Source of the DNA: an uncultured Pseudomonadales bacterium
Lineage (GTDB): Bacteria; Pseudomonadota; Gammaproteobacteria; Pseudomonadales; Pseudohongiellaceae
NCBI GenBank assembly: GCA_943789335.1
Contig: CALSTS010000004.1
Coordinates: forward strand, 145,933 to 209,932
Reading direction: 5' to 3'
Length of the DNA stretch: 64,000 nucleotides
The notes under the pieces are model-generated. The model was not told the DNA's origin. It did no database searches and saw only the letters and a program-made list of their open reading frames with translations. How positions within the stretch are numbered: position 1 is the stretch's first letter; each line of letters starts with the position of its first letter. The translations under genes were made by a program, and so were the position numbers. This document shows, piece after piece, positions 46,670 through 55,974 of the stretch.

Positions 46670-47164
46670 TTATACTTGGTTTATAAAGCTGTCCCACCAA
46701 TTTAACGGCGTTACCCCGTCAGTGGGGTCGTAAACGTTGCCATAATACCAGACTGAATCTGGATAAGCGGTCATTGCATTATCAAATAAAGCCTCTATTG
46801 CTGAAAAACCCAAATTTACATGTATTGAATAACTAAGCGCTCGATCAGTTTTAATATCTAGCGCACCGTCATGCATCTCAACTTGCGGTGTCAAATTGCT
46901 TTCCAACAACTCTATATCTGATTTGCGAAAAACTCGGACAGCCAGATTTCCACTGTGTTTTACTACAACTATCTTATCAACTTTTTGTTGGTCTATGCTG
47001 ATAATATCGCCTTTTGCTAGGCCGCGAACGAGCAAGGGTGTCTTTTTTAATTCATAGTGATCAGCTTGTTCGAGCATATAGACCTCGACCTTTTCCAAGA
47101 CCTTCTGGCCTTCATTATCATATCCCGCTGGAAGTTGTAATAACGCTTGTTCTGCTTGTTTCAA
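46670..47164 (-). CDS. DUF4265-like hypothetical protein
   Basis: A soluble 164-residue protein. The stretch LEKVEVYMLEQADHYELKKT, then LLVRGLAKGDIISIDQQ (a small beta-barrel-like module), followed by LAVRVFRKSDIE and a C-terminal half with SIHVNLGFSAIEALFDNAM, resembles DUF4265 proteins, which have no assigned function. No signal peptide or membrane helix. It precedes yaaA on the same strand and is divergent from the uspA-like gene. Confidence 0.55.
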   Translation of the reverse strand: MKQAEQALLQLPAGYDNEGQKVLEKVEVYMLEQADHYELKKTPLLVRGLAKGDIISIDQQKVDKIVVVKHSGNLAVRVFRKSDIELLESNLTPQVEMHDGALDIKTDRALSYSIHVNLGFSAIEALFDNAMTAYPDSVWYYGNVYDPTDGVTPLNWWDSFINQV

Positions 47165-47209
47165 TGTGGCCCTCCCCGAAGATATTTCATTTTATCAGAA
47201 AAGATTAGC

Positions 47210-47251
47210 TTGACCTGCATCAACTGTTCTCTTGTAGTCGTGAAGTCTAAT
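47210..47251 (+). promoter_or_regulatory. FNR/Anr-type class II promoter of the uspA-like gene
   Basis: TTGAC-CTGC-ATCAA (47210-47223) matches the FNR/Anr consensus at all but one arm position. TCTAAT at 47246-47251 is one mismatch from the sigma70 -10 consensus. Its place puts transcription start near 47258, which makes the box centre about -41.5, the exact class II activator position. The start codon is at 47300. Confidence 0.6.
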
Positions 47252-47299
47252 AACTACACTTAGTAAAAAGAGTCTTTTAAAAAGCTAAAGGAGTTTGGA

Positions 47300-47731
47300 A
47301 TGAACCTATATAAAAATATACTTGTTGCTGTAGACCTCTCTCAGGATTCAGCGGTTATTCTCGATAAGGCCCGCAGTATCGCCAAAGCTTATGATGCACA
47401 GTTAAATTTAGTGCACGTTATTGAGCCCATTGCTGTTGGCTATGCCATAGAAATTTCCAGCATCGATGTTGAAGGGTTGCACCATGAGGCTACTGAGCAG
47501 GCCAAGCAGTCTCTGTTAGAAATGGGTGCAAATATAGATATACCTGCAGGGCGCATGCATACGCTACTAGGCCAGCCAGCCCGTGAGATAAAAGAGTTAG
47601 CCAGTGAAATCAAAGCCGACCTAATTATTATGGGAAATCATGGTCGCCATGGCTGGGAATTGCTTTTTGGCTCAACTTCAACTGGTGTCGCTCATGGTGT
47701 TAGTTGCGATTTATTAACCGTTCACGTTTAA
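47300..47731 (+). CDS. uspA: Universal stress protein, UspA family
   Basis: A 143-residue single-domain Usp. The N-terminal strand MNLYKNILVAVDLSQDSAVI, the helix-rich middle, and the ATP-type signature MGNHGRHGWELLFGSTSTGV are all present. The G-2x-G-9x-G-S/T form points to a nucleotide-binding Usp. It probably acts in stress or low-oxygen survival; the latter is supported by an FNR/Anr box at a class II distance upstream. A DUF2750 gene follows 9 bases later. Confidence 0.88.
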   Translation: MNLYKNILVAVDLSQDSAVILDKARSIAKAYDAQLNLVHVIEPIAVGYAIEISSIDVEGLHHEATEQAKQSLLEMGANIDIPAGRMHTLLGQPAREIKELASEIKADLIIMGNHGRHGWELLFGSTSTGVAHGVSCDLLTVHV

Positions 47732-47740
47732 GGCTTCTTA

Positions 47741-48106
47741 TTGACTAACCTTGACGAGCAAGAGGGGCTTTCAGCCTTCGCTTCTGAACTCGCTTCTAAA
47801 GCCGAAGTTTGGGGCTTAATGGGGGAAAATGGGTGGGCCTTATGTCCTTCTATAGAATTTGAAGAGACAGAAGTTCTCCCTTTTTTCTCCAGCAAAGACG
47901 CTGCCTCTTTACTTTGTTCTGGCGAATGGGAGGCTTACCGGCCTGAAGTTATTCCGTTAGAGTCTTTTCTTGATGATTGGCTACCTGGCATGCATGAGGA
48001 TAATGCAATGGTTGGCCTCAACTGGAACACAGACCTTGAAGGTATAGAAGCAGAGCCTGCTGACCTTGCAGCGGCAATTGTTGATGCTACGGAACAGCAG
48101 TATTGA
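47741..48106 (+). CDS. DUF2750-family protein
   Basis: A 121-residue acidic soluble protein starting at TTG 47741. EVWGLMGENGWALCPSIEFE, VLPFFSSKDAASLLCSGEWE and VIPLESFLDDWLPGMHEDNA, then MVGLNWN, are the DUF2750 pattern; function unknown. Its TGA overlaps the start of the next small membrane protein (TTGA), and it follows the stress-protein gene by 9 bases, so all three may share the FNR-type promoter. Confidence 0.75.
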   Translation: MTNLDEQEGLSAFASELASKAEVWGLMGENGWALCPSIEFEETEVLPFFSSKDAASLLCSGEWEAYRPEVIPLESFLDDWLPGMHEDNAMVGLNWNTDLEGIEAEPADLAAAIVDATEQQY

Positions 48107-48459
48107 AACTTATACTGTTTTACCTCAATCGCATTGCTAGACTGCTTAAACCTATTCGCATTGCCTTAATTGCATTCACCTTTTTTGCTTTATTGCTGAC
48201 AGCTTATTCGCTTCTAGTCCGCTCAGCGTTTACTCTTAATCTACTTGAGCCCTCTATTATTGTTTCATTATGGGGAATGCTGTTATTGGCGAGCACAGAG
48301 CTATTTCAACAATTACCTGATCCTGTATTGCCTCAAGACTCTTTTTTGCAGCGCATGCTAAGCCACTGCAAACTTTTATTTTTCTCTTTCTTGGCATTAG
48401 CGGTTCTTTTTGTAAGCCTATTATTAGTTTGGCTAAGCCTGCGATTGCTTCTAATTTAG
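48103..48459 (+). CDS. Small membrane protein of unknown function
   Basis: A 118-residue protein with three hydrophobic segments (IALIAFTFFALLLTAYSLLV, PSIIVSLWGMLLLASTELF and LLFFSFLALAVLFVSLLLVW, then LSLRLLLI) and a short polar loop. It starts at TTG 48103, overlapping the preceding stop by four bases. I do not recognise it. The arrangement suggests translational coupling with the DUF2750 gene. Confidence 0.6.
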   Translation: MKLILFYLNRIARLLKPIRIALIAFTFFALLLTAYSLLVRSAFTLNLLEPSIIVSLWGMLLLASTELFQQLPDPVLPQDSFLQRMLSHCKLLFFSFLALAVLFVSLLLVWLSLRLLLI

Positions 48460-48568
48460 CTGCATTTATAGAACAAATTTTGCTATTCTCTTAATTTGTA
48501 ATACTTAGCTAGCAGCATCAACTCAAGCTGTTATAGTGATAACCATTCCCATCCTGATAGCCTGCTGA

Positions 48569-49120
48569 ATGAATAAAATCCACACCTTAAATAAATACCT
48601 AGATGGCTTTTCAGAACTTATAGGAAAAGGCGCTTCATACTTTTCTGTGTTGATGGTTCTAGTTACTTGCTATGTCGTCATCAGCCGTTATGTTTTTAAC
48701 ACTGGCTCTATTGCTATCCAAGAATCAGTTCTTTACATAAATGCCATAGTGGTTTTTGGCGCTGTGGGGTATACCCTCAAGCACAACGGACATGTACGAG
48801 TTGATGTTATTTATGGGCCTGCGTCAGCACGCTACAAAGCTTGGGTTAACCTCTTGGGGTCTATATTTTTATTAATGCCCGTTTCTTTTTTTATACTTCT
48901 ATATTGCTGGGACTATGTGATGTCTTCTTGGGCGGTTCTTGAAGACTCCCCTGAAGCCAACGGCCTGCCTTTTGTCTATCTGCTTAAAACTACTATATTG
49001 CTAATGTGCTTTTTCCTGATACTTCAAGGTTTAGCAGAAATACTAAGAAACTTTTGTCTTTTGTTTTCACCAAACGCCTCTGATCTTGCTTACAAAGAAG
49101 AGGACATCAGCACCTTATGA
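48569..49120 (+). CDS. dctQ: TRAP transporter small permease subunit (DctQ type)
   Basis: A 183-residue membrane protein with four helices and the DctQ pattern: LVTCYVVISRYVFNTGSIAI, ESVLYINAIVVFGAVGYTLK, HNGHVRVDVIYGPAS. TRAP carriers take up organic acids with a Na+ gradient and a periplasmic binding protein. Its stop overlaps the dctM start (ATGA), so the subunits are coupled. The gene is preceded by about 110 bases. Confidence 0.88.
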   Translation: MNKIHTLNKYLDGFSELIGKGASYFSVLMVLVTCYVVISRYVFNTGSIAIQESVLYINAIVVFGAVGYTLKHNGHVRVDVIYGPASARYKAWVNLLGSIFLLMPVSFFILLYCWDYVMSSWAVLEDSPEANGLPFVYLLKTTILLMCFFLILQGLAEILRNFCLLFSPNASDLAYKEEDISTL

Positions 49121-50502
49121 TGGAATTAATGCCTTTCCTGCTTTTCATCTGTATTTGTCTGGTACTGCTGGCCGGTTACCCGGTCGCTTTTTCTTTGGCT
49201 GGCACATCTATAGCCTTTGCCGGCATTGGCGTTTTGACCGGAACCTTTGATACTGCTTTTTTAAGCGCAATACCCAATCGAATCTTTGGCAGCGTCATTG
49301 CTAACACGACATTGTTCGCAGTTCCCATGTTTGTTTTTATGGGTGTCATGCTGGAAAAATCTAAAATCGCCGAAGATCTGCTGGGCGGGATGGCCCTACT
49401 TTTTGGTAAAATGCGTGGAGGTTTGGGGCTTTCGGTAATTATTGTAGGCATGTTACTAGCCGCAAGTACCGGAATTGTTGGGGCTACAGTCGTAACAATG
49501 AGTGTGCTTTCTCTGCCGACCATGATGAAGGCTGGCTATAAAACTTCCCTTGCTACCGGCACTATTTGTGCCACGGGGACCCTTGGACAAATTATTCCGC
49601 CTTCAATTGCCTTGGTTTTGCTGGGCGATGTTATCTCCAATGCCTATCAGCAAGCCCAGATAAGCATGGGAGTTTTTTCGACGCAAACTGTCTCTGTCGG
49701 AGATCTATTTGCTGGTGCCATTATTCCTGGATTGTTATTAGTTTTTTTATATTCGCTATACATGTTAGGGGTAGCTATTTTTAGAGATGATTATGCTCCC
49801 CCAGCCAAGCAGGAAGATATTGATGCCATAAAAGAAAATAGCAGCATCTTAGAAAAGGTTCTAAAAAGTCTGTTACCACCACTGATATTAATAGTAGCCG
49901 TACTTGGCTCCATTCTGTTTGGTGTCGCGACGCCAACAGAGGCGGCTGGTGTCGGAGGGCTAGGTTCTATTTTATTAGCTTTGGCCAAAGGGCAGCTAAG
50001 CCTAAATATTTTTAAGGAAGTTTCCATCTCCACAGCAAAAGTAAGCTCAATGGTCTACATGATCCTTATCGGTGCTGCCATTTTTTCATTAGTTTTTCGT
50101 GGCTTTTCTGGTGATATCTTAGTTGAAGAGTTTTTTGAAAGCTTGCCCGGCGGTGTTGTGATGGCTGTAAGTTTAGTAATGCTCGTTGTATTTTTACTTG
50201 GTTTTATACTCGATTTTATCGAAATAACCTATATGGTAGTGCCTATTGTTGGCCCCATCTTGTTAGCTATGGGACTTGACCCTATTTGGCTTGGGATCAT
50301 GCTGGCAGTAAATTTACAAACGTCTTTTTTAACGCCGCCTTTTGGTTTTGCTCTGTTTTATTTGCGTGGCGCTGCGCCAAGTGAAGTACTAACAAAAGAT
50401 ATTTATAAAGGTGTTGTTCCTTTTATTTTGATTCAGGTCTTTATGCTGGCACTATTGTCTATCTGGCCTCAACTAACTACCTGGTTACCATCGTTACTCT
50501 AA
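49117..50502 (+). CDS. dctM: TRAP transporter large permease subunit (DctM type)
   Basis: A 461-residue membrane protein with about twelve helices. Markers: FAVPMFVFMGVMLEKSKIAE, the G-rich GMLLAASTGIVGATVVTMSV, ATGTICATGTLGQIIPPSIA, VATPTEAAGVGGLGSILLA, FILDFIEITYMVVPIVGP, NLQTSFLTPPFGFALFYL. It makes the transport channel with DctQ. A thioesterase gene follows 11 bases later and the probable binding protein is convergent, so the set is split across strands. Confidence 0.92.
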   Translation: MMELMPFLLFICICLVLLAGYPVAFSLAGTSIAFAGIGVLTGTFDTAFLSAIPNRIFGSVIANTTLFAVPMFVFMGVMLEKSKIAEDLLGGMALLFGKMRGGLGLSVIIVGMLLAASTGIVGATVVTMSVLSLPTMMKAGYKTSLATGTICATGTLGQIIPPSIALVLLGDVISNAYQQAQISMGVFSTQTVSVGDLFAGAIIPGLLLVFLYSLYMLGVAIFRDDYAPPAKQEDIDAIKENSSILEKVLKSLLPPLILIVAVLGSILFGVATPTEAAGVGGLGSILLALAKGQLSLNIFKEVSISTAKVSSMVYMILIGAAIFSLVFRGFSGDILVEEFFESLPGGVVMAVSLVMLVVFLLGFILDFIEITYMVVPIVGPILLAMGLDPIWLGIMLAVNLQTSFLTPPFGFALFYLRGAAPSEVLTKDIYKGVVPFILIQVFMLALLSIWPQLTTWLPSLL

Positions 50503-50513
50503 GATAAGCATTC

Positions 50514-50936
50514 ATGAATACTGAAAATGAAAACCTAGATTTAGACCCTAACCCTCATCCTGATGGTGAGCTGGCGACTCAAACTATTGCTGTGCCCGCT
50601 GACACCAATCAAGATGGTGAAATTCATGGTGGATGGCTGGCTAGCCAAATGGATATGGCCGCTCATTTGGCTAGTTCTAAAGTAGCCAAAGGCAAAGTGG
50701 CCACGGTTGCAATAGACAATATAAGCTTTCTTGCGTCTATTAGCCTAGGCTCCGTAGTCGCCTGTTACACAAAGATTTTAGGAGTTGGCCGATCATCTAT
50801 TCGTGTTTCGGTAGAGACCTGGGTTAGCCATGTCGTAAAAGGAGAACAGTGGACCAAGGTCTCCGAAGGGGTTTTTACCTTTGTTGCTATTGGCAGCGAT
50901 GGCAGAACCAGAGCAATTCCTAAAGAAGGCCGCTAA
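50514..50936 (+). CDS. yciA: Hotdog-fold acyl-CoA thioesterase (YciA type)
   Basis: Hydrolyses acyl-CoA to free acid and CoA. The 140-residue protein has the YciA pattern DTNQDGEIHGGWLASQMDMA (catalytic Asp in DM), KVATVAIDNISFLASI, GDSVV-like LGSVVACYTKIL and GRSSIRVSVETWV. It follows dctM by 11 bases on the same strand; a functional tie to the TRAP substrate is possible but unsupported. Convergent with dctP. Confidence 0.88.
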   Translation: MNTENENLDLDPNPHPDGELATQTIAVPADTNQDGEIHGGWLASQMDMAAHLASSKVAKGKVATVAIDNISFLASISLGSVVACYTKILGVGRSSIRVSVETWVSHVVKGEQWTKVSEGVFTFVAIGSDGRTRAIPKEGR

Positions 50937-50989
50937 TTACCAGGCAAAAAACTTTATTAAATGAATCAGGCTAAAAGTCTTAACTTGAG

Positions 50990-52105
50990 TTAACGTTGCT
51001 CTGCCCTAACTCTGATATAAGCTTCTTCCGAAATATCTTGGTAATCTTTAATGTGCGCTTCAAAGGCGCGATAGGACGAAAGAATCCGCTGGCCTATTTC
51101 GCTGCTTCGGCCTAGCTCGTCAATTATATCTTGGGAAACATCGTACAGTTCCGCAGTTAAATCAGCAGGAAATTGCCGTAATTCTACGCCATGCTCATCT
51201 AAAAGAGTAACCAAAGCATTGCTATTTTGAACCCGGAATTGATCTGCCATCGAAGCGCTAACCGAGCTAGCCGCTGTCCGCATTATGGCTTGTAAGTCTT
51301 GTGGAAGGGCTTCAAACGTTTCCTTATTGAACAAAAATTCTTGTAGCGAGCCAGCCTCATGCCAACCGGGGAAATAGTAATAATCAGCAACATCATAGAA
51401 ACCTAAAGCCAGGTCGTTAAGAGGCCCTACAAACTCAGTGGCATCGATGACTCCAGTTTGTAATGAGGTATATATATCTCCTGCAGCCAAGTTTACGGGC
51501 ACCCCGCCTATGCGTTCGATAACTTCTCCGCCAAGCCCAGGAATTCGCATTGTTAATCCCTGAAAGTCTTGCAGACTATTTATTTCTTTATTAAACCAGC
51601 CGCCCATTTGCACGCCGGTGTTGCCCCCCAACATGGGAAGTATATTAAAAGGCTCATAGACTTCTTCCCAGAGCTCTTGGCCTCCACCAAAACTAATCCA
51701 GCTTTCCATTTCCTCTGCGTTCAAGCCAAAAGGAACCGCACCAAAAAACTGGGCTTCCGGCGCCTTGCCTTTCCAATAATAAGCAGCACTATGGCCTATT
51801 TCTGCAGTCCCGGCGCTTACAGCATCAAAAACTTCAAGTGCAGGCACAATCTCACCTGCTCCATAAACCCTAATCATCATTCTGCCGCTAGACATCTCTT
51901 CAACTAAATCAGCGAACCTTTCAGGGGCTTCACCAAGTCCAGGGAAATTCTTAGGCCACGTTGTAACCAGCTTCCATTCATAGGTCTGTTGAGCTTGCAG
52001 CGCTTCGCCAGTTACGCCCGTTGATTCAGTTTCTGCACCACATGCCACAAGCAAAGCACAGCCAATAATTAAGGTTGATCTTAGAAAATTTAGTTTAATT
52101 ATCAT
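50990..52105 (-). CDS. dctP: TRAP transporter solute-binding lipoprotein (DctP/TakP type)
   Basis: A protein of about 371 residues with a lipoprotein signal (STLIIGCALLVACGAE). The mature part is a DctP domain: TTWPKNFPGLGEAPERFADL, YGAGEIVPALEVFDAVSAG, AVPFGLNAEEMESWI, GGNTGVQMGGWFNKEI, AGDIYTSLQTGVIDATEFVG. This last, with the conserved Arg in TMRIPGLGGEV, fits the TakP branch that binds alpha-keto acids. ATG 52105 is used; a TTG at 52123 is upstream. It lies convergent to the dctQ-dctM-yciA transcript, so its expression is separate. Confidence 0.88.
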   Translation of the reverse strand: MIIKLNFLRSTLIIGCALLVACGAETESTGVTGEALQAQQTYEWKLVTTWPKNFPGLGEAPERFADLVEEMSSGRMMIRVYGAGEIVPALEVFDAVSAGTAEIGHSAAYYWKGKAPEAQFFGAVPFGLNAEEMESWISFGGGQELWEEVYEPFNILPMLGGNTGVQMGGWFNKEINSLQDFQGLTMRIPGLGGEVIERIGGVPVNLAAGDIYTSLQTGVIDATEFVGPLNDLALGFYDVADYYYFPGWHEAGSLQEFLFNKETFEALPQDLQAIMRTAASSVSASMADQFRVQNSNALVTLLDEHGVELRQFPADLTAELYDVSQDIIDELGRSSEIGQRILSSYRAFEAHIKDYQDISEEAYIRVRAEQR

Positions 52106-52161
52106 TTTTTTCTGTTGCTCCAATAAAAAAGTTTTATTTTTTATTTATATGCAAAATTATT

Positions 52162-54396
52162 TTAAATAGTCTCAAGTCGAGCATAGGACATTACTAGCCA
52201 TTTGCCGCCAACTTCATCAAAATTAATCTGCACTCGGGCATTTTTACCCTTGCCCTCATAATTTAGGACTATGCCTTCACCAAATTTTGGGTGCTTAACT
52301 CGCTGACCCAAGTTTATTGAATCTACTGAGCTATCGCCTGAAGATATCGAGTCTGCAGAAGCGCGAATAGTATCATGGCCTGCTGAAATATCCTTGTTTT
52401 TAGCATAGTCATGAAAATAACTATTGCGCGTTATCCTGCCTTGTAGCCTAACCTCTTCCAAGAGCTCTTGTGGCAATTCTCCAAGAAAGCGCGAAGGGCG
52501 CGTCAATGCTTCTTCTCCGTGGAGTCGCCTCGACTCTGCATAACTGAGTGTCAGTTTTTGTTCCGCTCGAGTTATCCCGACATAACAAAGTCTGCGCTCT
52601 TCCTCTAGCCCGGATTGTGAATCCATAGACATTTTGTGAGGAAACAGGCCTTCCTCAAGTCCTGTAATAAATACTGTTGGGAACTCCAGCCCTTTGGCTG
52701 AATGCAGCGTCATTAATTGCACTGCATCTTCACCAACTCCAGCCTGTGTATCACCTGCATCTAAAGCGGCTTTATCGATAAAGGCGCTTAATATGCTCAT
52801 CACAGATCCTTCATCCTCGTCATCGACTTCCTCCATGGTGAAAGCCTTAGCCGCATTAACCAGCTCCATTAAGTTTTCCTTCCTAATCTTAGCTTTTTCA
52901 CCGCCCTCTTTTTCATGATGCTGAATTAAACCGCTGCGTAAAATTGTTTGGTCACATAGCTCGTGCAAATCTTTACCTTCAGTAAAGCCTTCCAGCTCAT
53001 TAATTAAGTTTAGAAAGCCTGTAATGCTCAAGGTTGCCCTGGATGGCAATAAGCCTTCCTTAATAGCTTTAAGCGCTGATTGCCAAAGCGGTATGTTTTC
53101 AGTTCTCGCTACATTGCGTAAAAATTCAAGGGTCTTATTGCCAATGCCTCTTACCGGCGTATTAATAACTCGCTCCATTGCAGCATCATCATTGCGGTTT
53201 GCAACTAAGCGTAAATACGCCATAGCGTTTCGAATTTCTAGACGCTCATAGAATCGAAAGCCCCCATAAATACGATAAGGCATATTGACTCGTAACAGCG
53301 CTTCTTCAAGCTCTCTTGATTGAGCATTTGAACGATAAAGAATAGCCGCCTCACTTGCTTGGTTGCCGCTATTGATCCACTTTTCGATTTGGCCACATAC
53401 GAAACGAGCCTCATCCTGTTCATTAAACGCTGAATAAAGAGCAATAGGCTCGCCTTCTAGATCTTCCGTCCAGAGCTCCTTGCCTAACCTGCCTTGATTA
53501 TTTGCAATCAAGGTATTTGCTGCTTTTAGGATATTGGCACTGGAGCGATAGTTTTGCTCGAGCCTGACGGTTTCTGCCCCAGGAAAATCTTGAGAAAAGT
53601 GTTGAATATTTTCTATTCTCGCACCGCGCCAGCCATATATTGATTGATCATCATCCCCAACAGCCGTGACTTGCGCTTTACCGCCTGCCAAGACCCTAAG
53701 CCAGGCATATTGAATAGCATTAGTATCTTGAAATTCATCTACTAGAATTTGCTGAAAACGATTTTGATAATGCGCCAACAGCTCCGGGCTTTTTAGCCAT
53801 AACTCATGCGACCTCAGTAATAACTCACCGAAATCAACCATTCCTCCTCGATCACAAGCCTGTTCATATGCAGCATAAACCTTGGCCATAACCGCCAAGT
53901 GCTCATCTCCATAGGCCTCAATACTCGCTGAGCGCAAGCCCTCATCTTTTTGTTCATTAATAAACCACTGGCATTGTTTTGCCGGCCATTTATTTTCATC
54001 TATCTCTAACGACCTATGCACTCGTTTAATTAGGCGATATTGGTCATCGGCATCCAAAATTTGAAACTTTTCTGGCAGTCCGGCCTCCTGCCAATGTGCT
54101 CTTAATAATCTATGTGCCAATCCATGAAAAGTGCCTACCCACATTCCTCCTATCGGCCTTTCTAATAACTCTTCAATCCGCAACCGCATTTCATTTGAAG
54201 CTTTATTTGTAAAGGTCACTGCAAGTATTCCGTGGGGAGAGAGCCCCTCTGTCGCTATTAGCCAAGCAATCCGATGTACAAGAACGCGAGTTTTACCGCT
54301 TCCTGCACCAGCTAGCACTAATAAATTAGCCGCTTCGGCGGTCACGGCCTGGCGCTGCCTATCATTAAGGGGATTTAAAATGTGGGAGATGTCCAT
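52162..54396 (-). CDS. uvrD: DNA helicase II (UvrD)
   Basis: 3'-to-5' helicase of nucleotide excision and mismatch repair. A 744-residue protein: LNDRQRQAVTAEAANLLVLA, GAGSGKTRVLVHRI (motif I), AVTFTNKASNEMR, GMWVGTFHGLAHRLLR, LVDEFQDTNAIQY (motif II), VGDDDQSIYGWRGARIENI, QLMTLHSAKGLEFPTVFITG (motif V), RRLCYVGITRAEQKLTL (motif VI). The C-terminus (ISSGDSSVDSINLGQRVKHP, KFGEGIVLNYEGKG) is the Tudor-like domain that binds RNA polymerase in UvrD and PcrA. It is divergent from the cold-shock gene. Confidence 0.95.
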   Translation of the reverse strand: MDISHILNPLNDRQRQAVTAEAANLLVLAGAGSGKTRVLVHRIAWLIATEGLSPHGILAVTFTNKASNEMRLRIEELLERPIGGMWVGTFHGLAHRLLRAHWQEAGLPEKFQILDADDQYRLIKRVHRSLEIDENKWPAKQCQWFINEQKDEGLRSASIEAYGDEHLAVMAKVYAAYEQACDRGGMVDFGELLLRSHELWLKSPELLAHYQNRFQQILVDEFQDTNAIQYAWLRVLAGGKAQVTAVGDDDQSIYGWRGARIENIQHFSQDFPGAETVRLEQNYRSSANILKAANTLIANNQGRLGKELWTEDLEGEPIALYSAFNEQDEARFVCGQIEKWINSGNQASEAAILYRSNAQSRELEEALLRVNMPYRIYGGFRFYERLEIRNAMAYLRLVANRNDDAAMERVINTPVRGIGNKTLEFLRNVARTENIPLWQSALKAIKEGLLPSRATLSITGFLNLINELEGFTEGKDLHELCDQTILRSGLIQHHEKEGGEKAKIRKENLMELVNAAKAFTMEEVDDEDEGSVMSILSAFIDKAALDAGDTQAGVGEDAVQLMTLHSAKGLEFPTVFITGLEEGLFPHKMSMDSQSGLEEERRLCYVGITRAEQKLTLSYAESRRLHGEEALTRPSRFLGELPQELLEEVRLQGRITRNSYFHDYAKNKDISAGHDTIRASADSISSGDSSVDSINLGQRVKHPKFGEGIVLNYEGKGKNARVQINFDEVGGKWLVMSYARLETI

Positions 54397-54902
<506 letters not shown>

Positions 54903-54918
54903 ATCGCTTTAAGTTTGT

Positions 54919-54936
54919 CTTGCCCTCTAGGGCAAG
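54919..54936 (+). terminator. Short hairpin after the cold-shock gene
   Basis: CTTGCCC-TCTA-GGGCAAG is a perfect 7-bp stem with a four-base loop, 16 bases after the stop. No strong T run follows, so termination may be weak. Confidence 0.5.
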
Positions 54937-55106
54937 TAATTGATTTCAGGCCTTATTCTTTCAAAAGAAATAGTAAGAGCTATAGACTTTGTTCGGCCTT
55001 AAAAAATACTCCAATATTAGTCACTTGCCATTTTTCACTATCCTTTGCCTAACTAATTATTCCGTATTACTTTCTGGAATTAAATGGAAAACTATTAAAA
55101 CTCGCT

Positions 55107-55973
55107 ATGGCAAAAAGTAATTTAATCAGAAAAATTAGTTTAAATTTGGATAAGCTCCGCAAATCAGAGCGTAAGGTTGCTGAGTTTATTCTTGCCGACC
55201 CCGCCAAGATAATAAATATGCGCATCATTGACCTCGCCAATGGGTCTGAAGTAAGTGAGCCTACCGTTATTCGTTTTTGTCGCGCTATAGAATTTGATGG
55301 TTTTCAGGCGTTTAAACTAGAACTTGCTCAACATATTGGCAGTAGCGGGAGTTTTAGTCAGTTTCAAGTAAGTCCCGATGATTCAATTGCGGATGTAAAT
55401 AAAAAAGTTTTTGATAGCACCATTGGCTCTCTTATTAATGTAAGAGATGAAATAGATGCCAGCGCGCTAGAAAACGCCATTAATGCCTTAAGTTCTGCTG
55501 AGAGAGTGGAGTTTTATGGCTTCGGGGCATCAGGCTCTGTGGCTATTGATGCTCAACATAAGTTCTTCCGGCTACAAGTTTCAGCTGCAGCTTATACTGA
55601 CCCGCATATTCAGCACATGTCAGCAATTTCTTTAAAGCCCACAGATGTAATTGTTGCTATCTCGCAATCTGGCCGCTCAAAAGCGCTAATTCAAAGTGTA
55701 AATCTGGCGAGGGAAGCTGGCGCTACTGTGATTGGTCTTGCTCCTGAGAATACTGCTTTATCGGACCTATGTGATTTCCCTATTCATATTAATATGGAAG
55801 AGAACCATCTAGAGTTCACTCCCGTTTCTTCGCGTATTGCTCACTTAGTTGTAATTGATGTGCTTGCTATGGGTGTTGCTCAGCATCGTAGCGCCGAACT
55901 TAAAGAGCATTTAAAACGCTTAAGCGTTAGTTTGCGTTCTTTACGCACCAGCAAAACTCATAAAAACAAATAG
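55107..55973 (+). CDS. hexR: RpiR-family regulator, HexR-like
   Basis: A 288-residue regulator. Residues about 1-77 hold an RpiR helix-turn-helix (RKSERKVAEFILADPAKIIN, NGSEVSEPTVIRFCRAIEFD); residues about 125-260 hold a SIS sugar-isomerase domain (VEFYGFGASGSVAIDAQHKF, VIVAISQSGRSKALIQSV, EFTPVSSRIAHLVVIDVLA). Length and motifs match HexR, which senses 2-keto-3-deoxy-6-phosphogluconate and represses Entner-Doudoroff and related sugar genes. No such genes are adjacent, so the assignment rests on sequence alone. It ends 1 base from the convergent hydrolase stop. Confidence 0.82.
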   Translation: MAKSNLIRKISLNLDKLRKSERKVAEFILADPAKIINMRIIDLANGSEVSEPTVIRFCRAIEFDGFQAFKLELAQHIGSSGSFSQFQVSPDDSIADVNKKVFDSTIGSLINVRDEIDASALENAINALSSAERVEFYGFGASGSVAIDAQHKFFRLQVSAAAYTDPHIQHMSAISLKPTDVIVAISQSGRSKALIQSVNLAREAGATVIGLAPENTALSDLCDFPIHINMEENHLEFTPVSSRIAHLVVIDVLAMGVAQHRSAELKEHLKRLSVSLRSLRTSKTHKNK

Positions 55974-55974
55974 T

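Noticed and set aside
50979..50992. Palindrome TTAACT-TG-AGTTAA at the dctP stop
   Set aside because: Six-base AT-rich arms with a two-base loop and no T run; too weak to call a terminator or operator.
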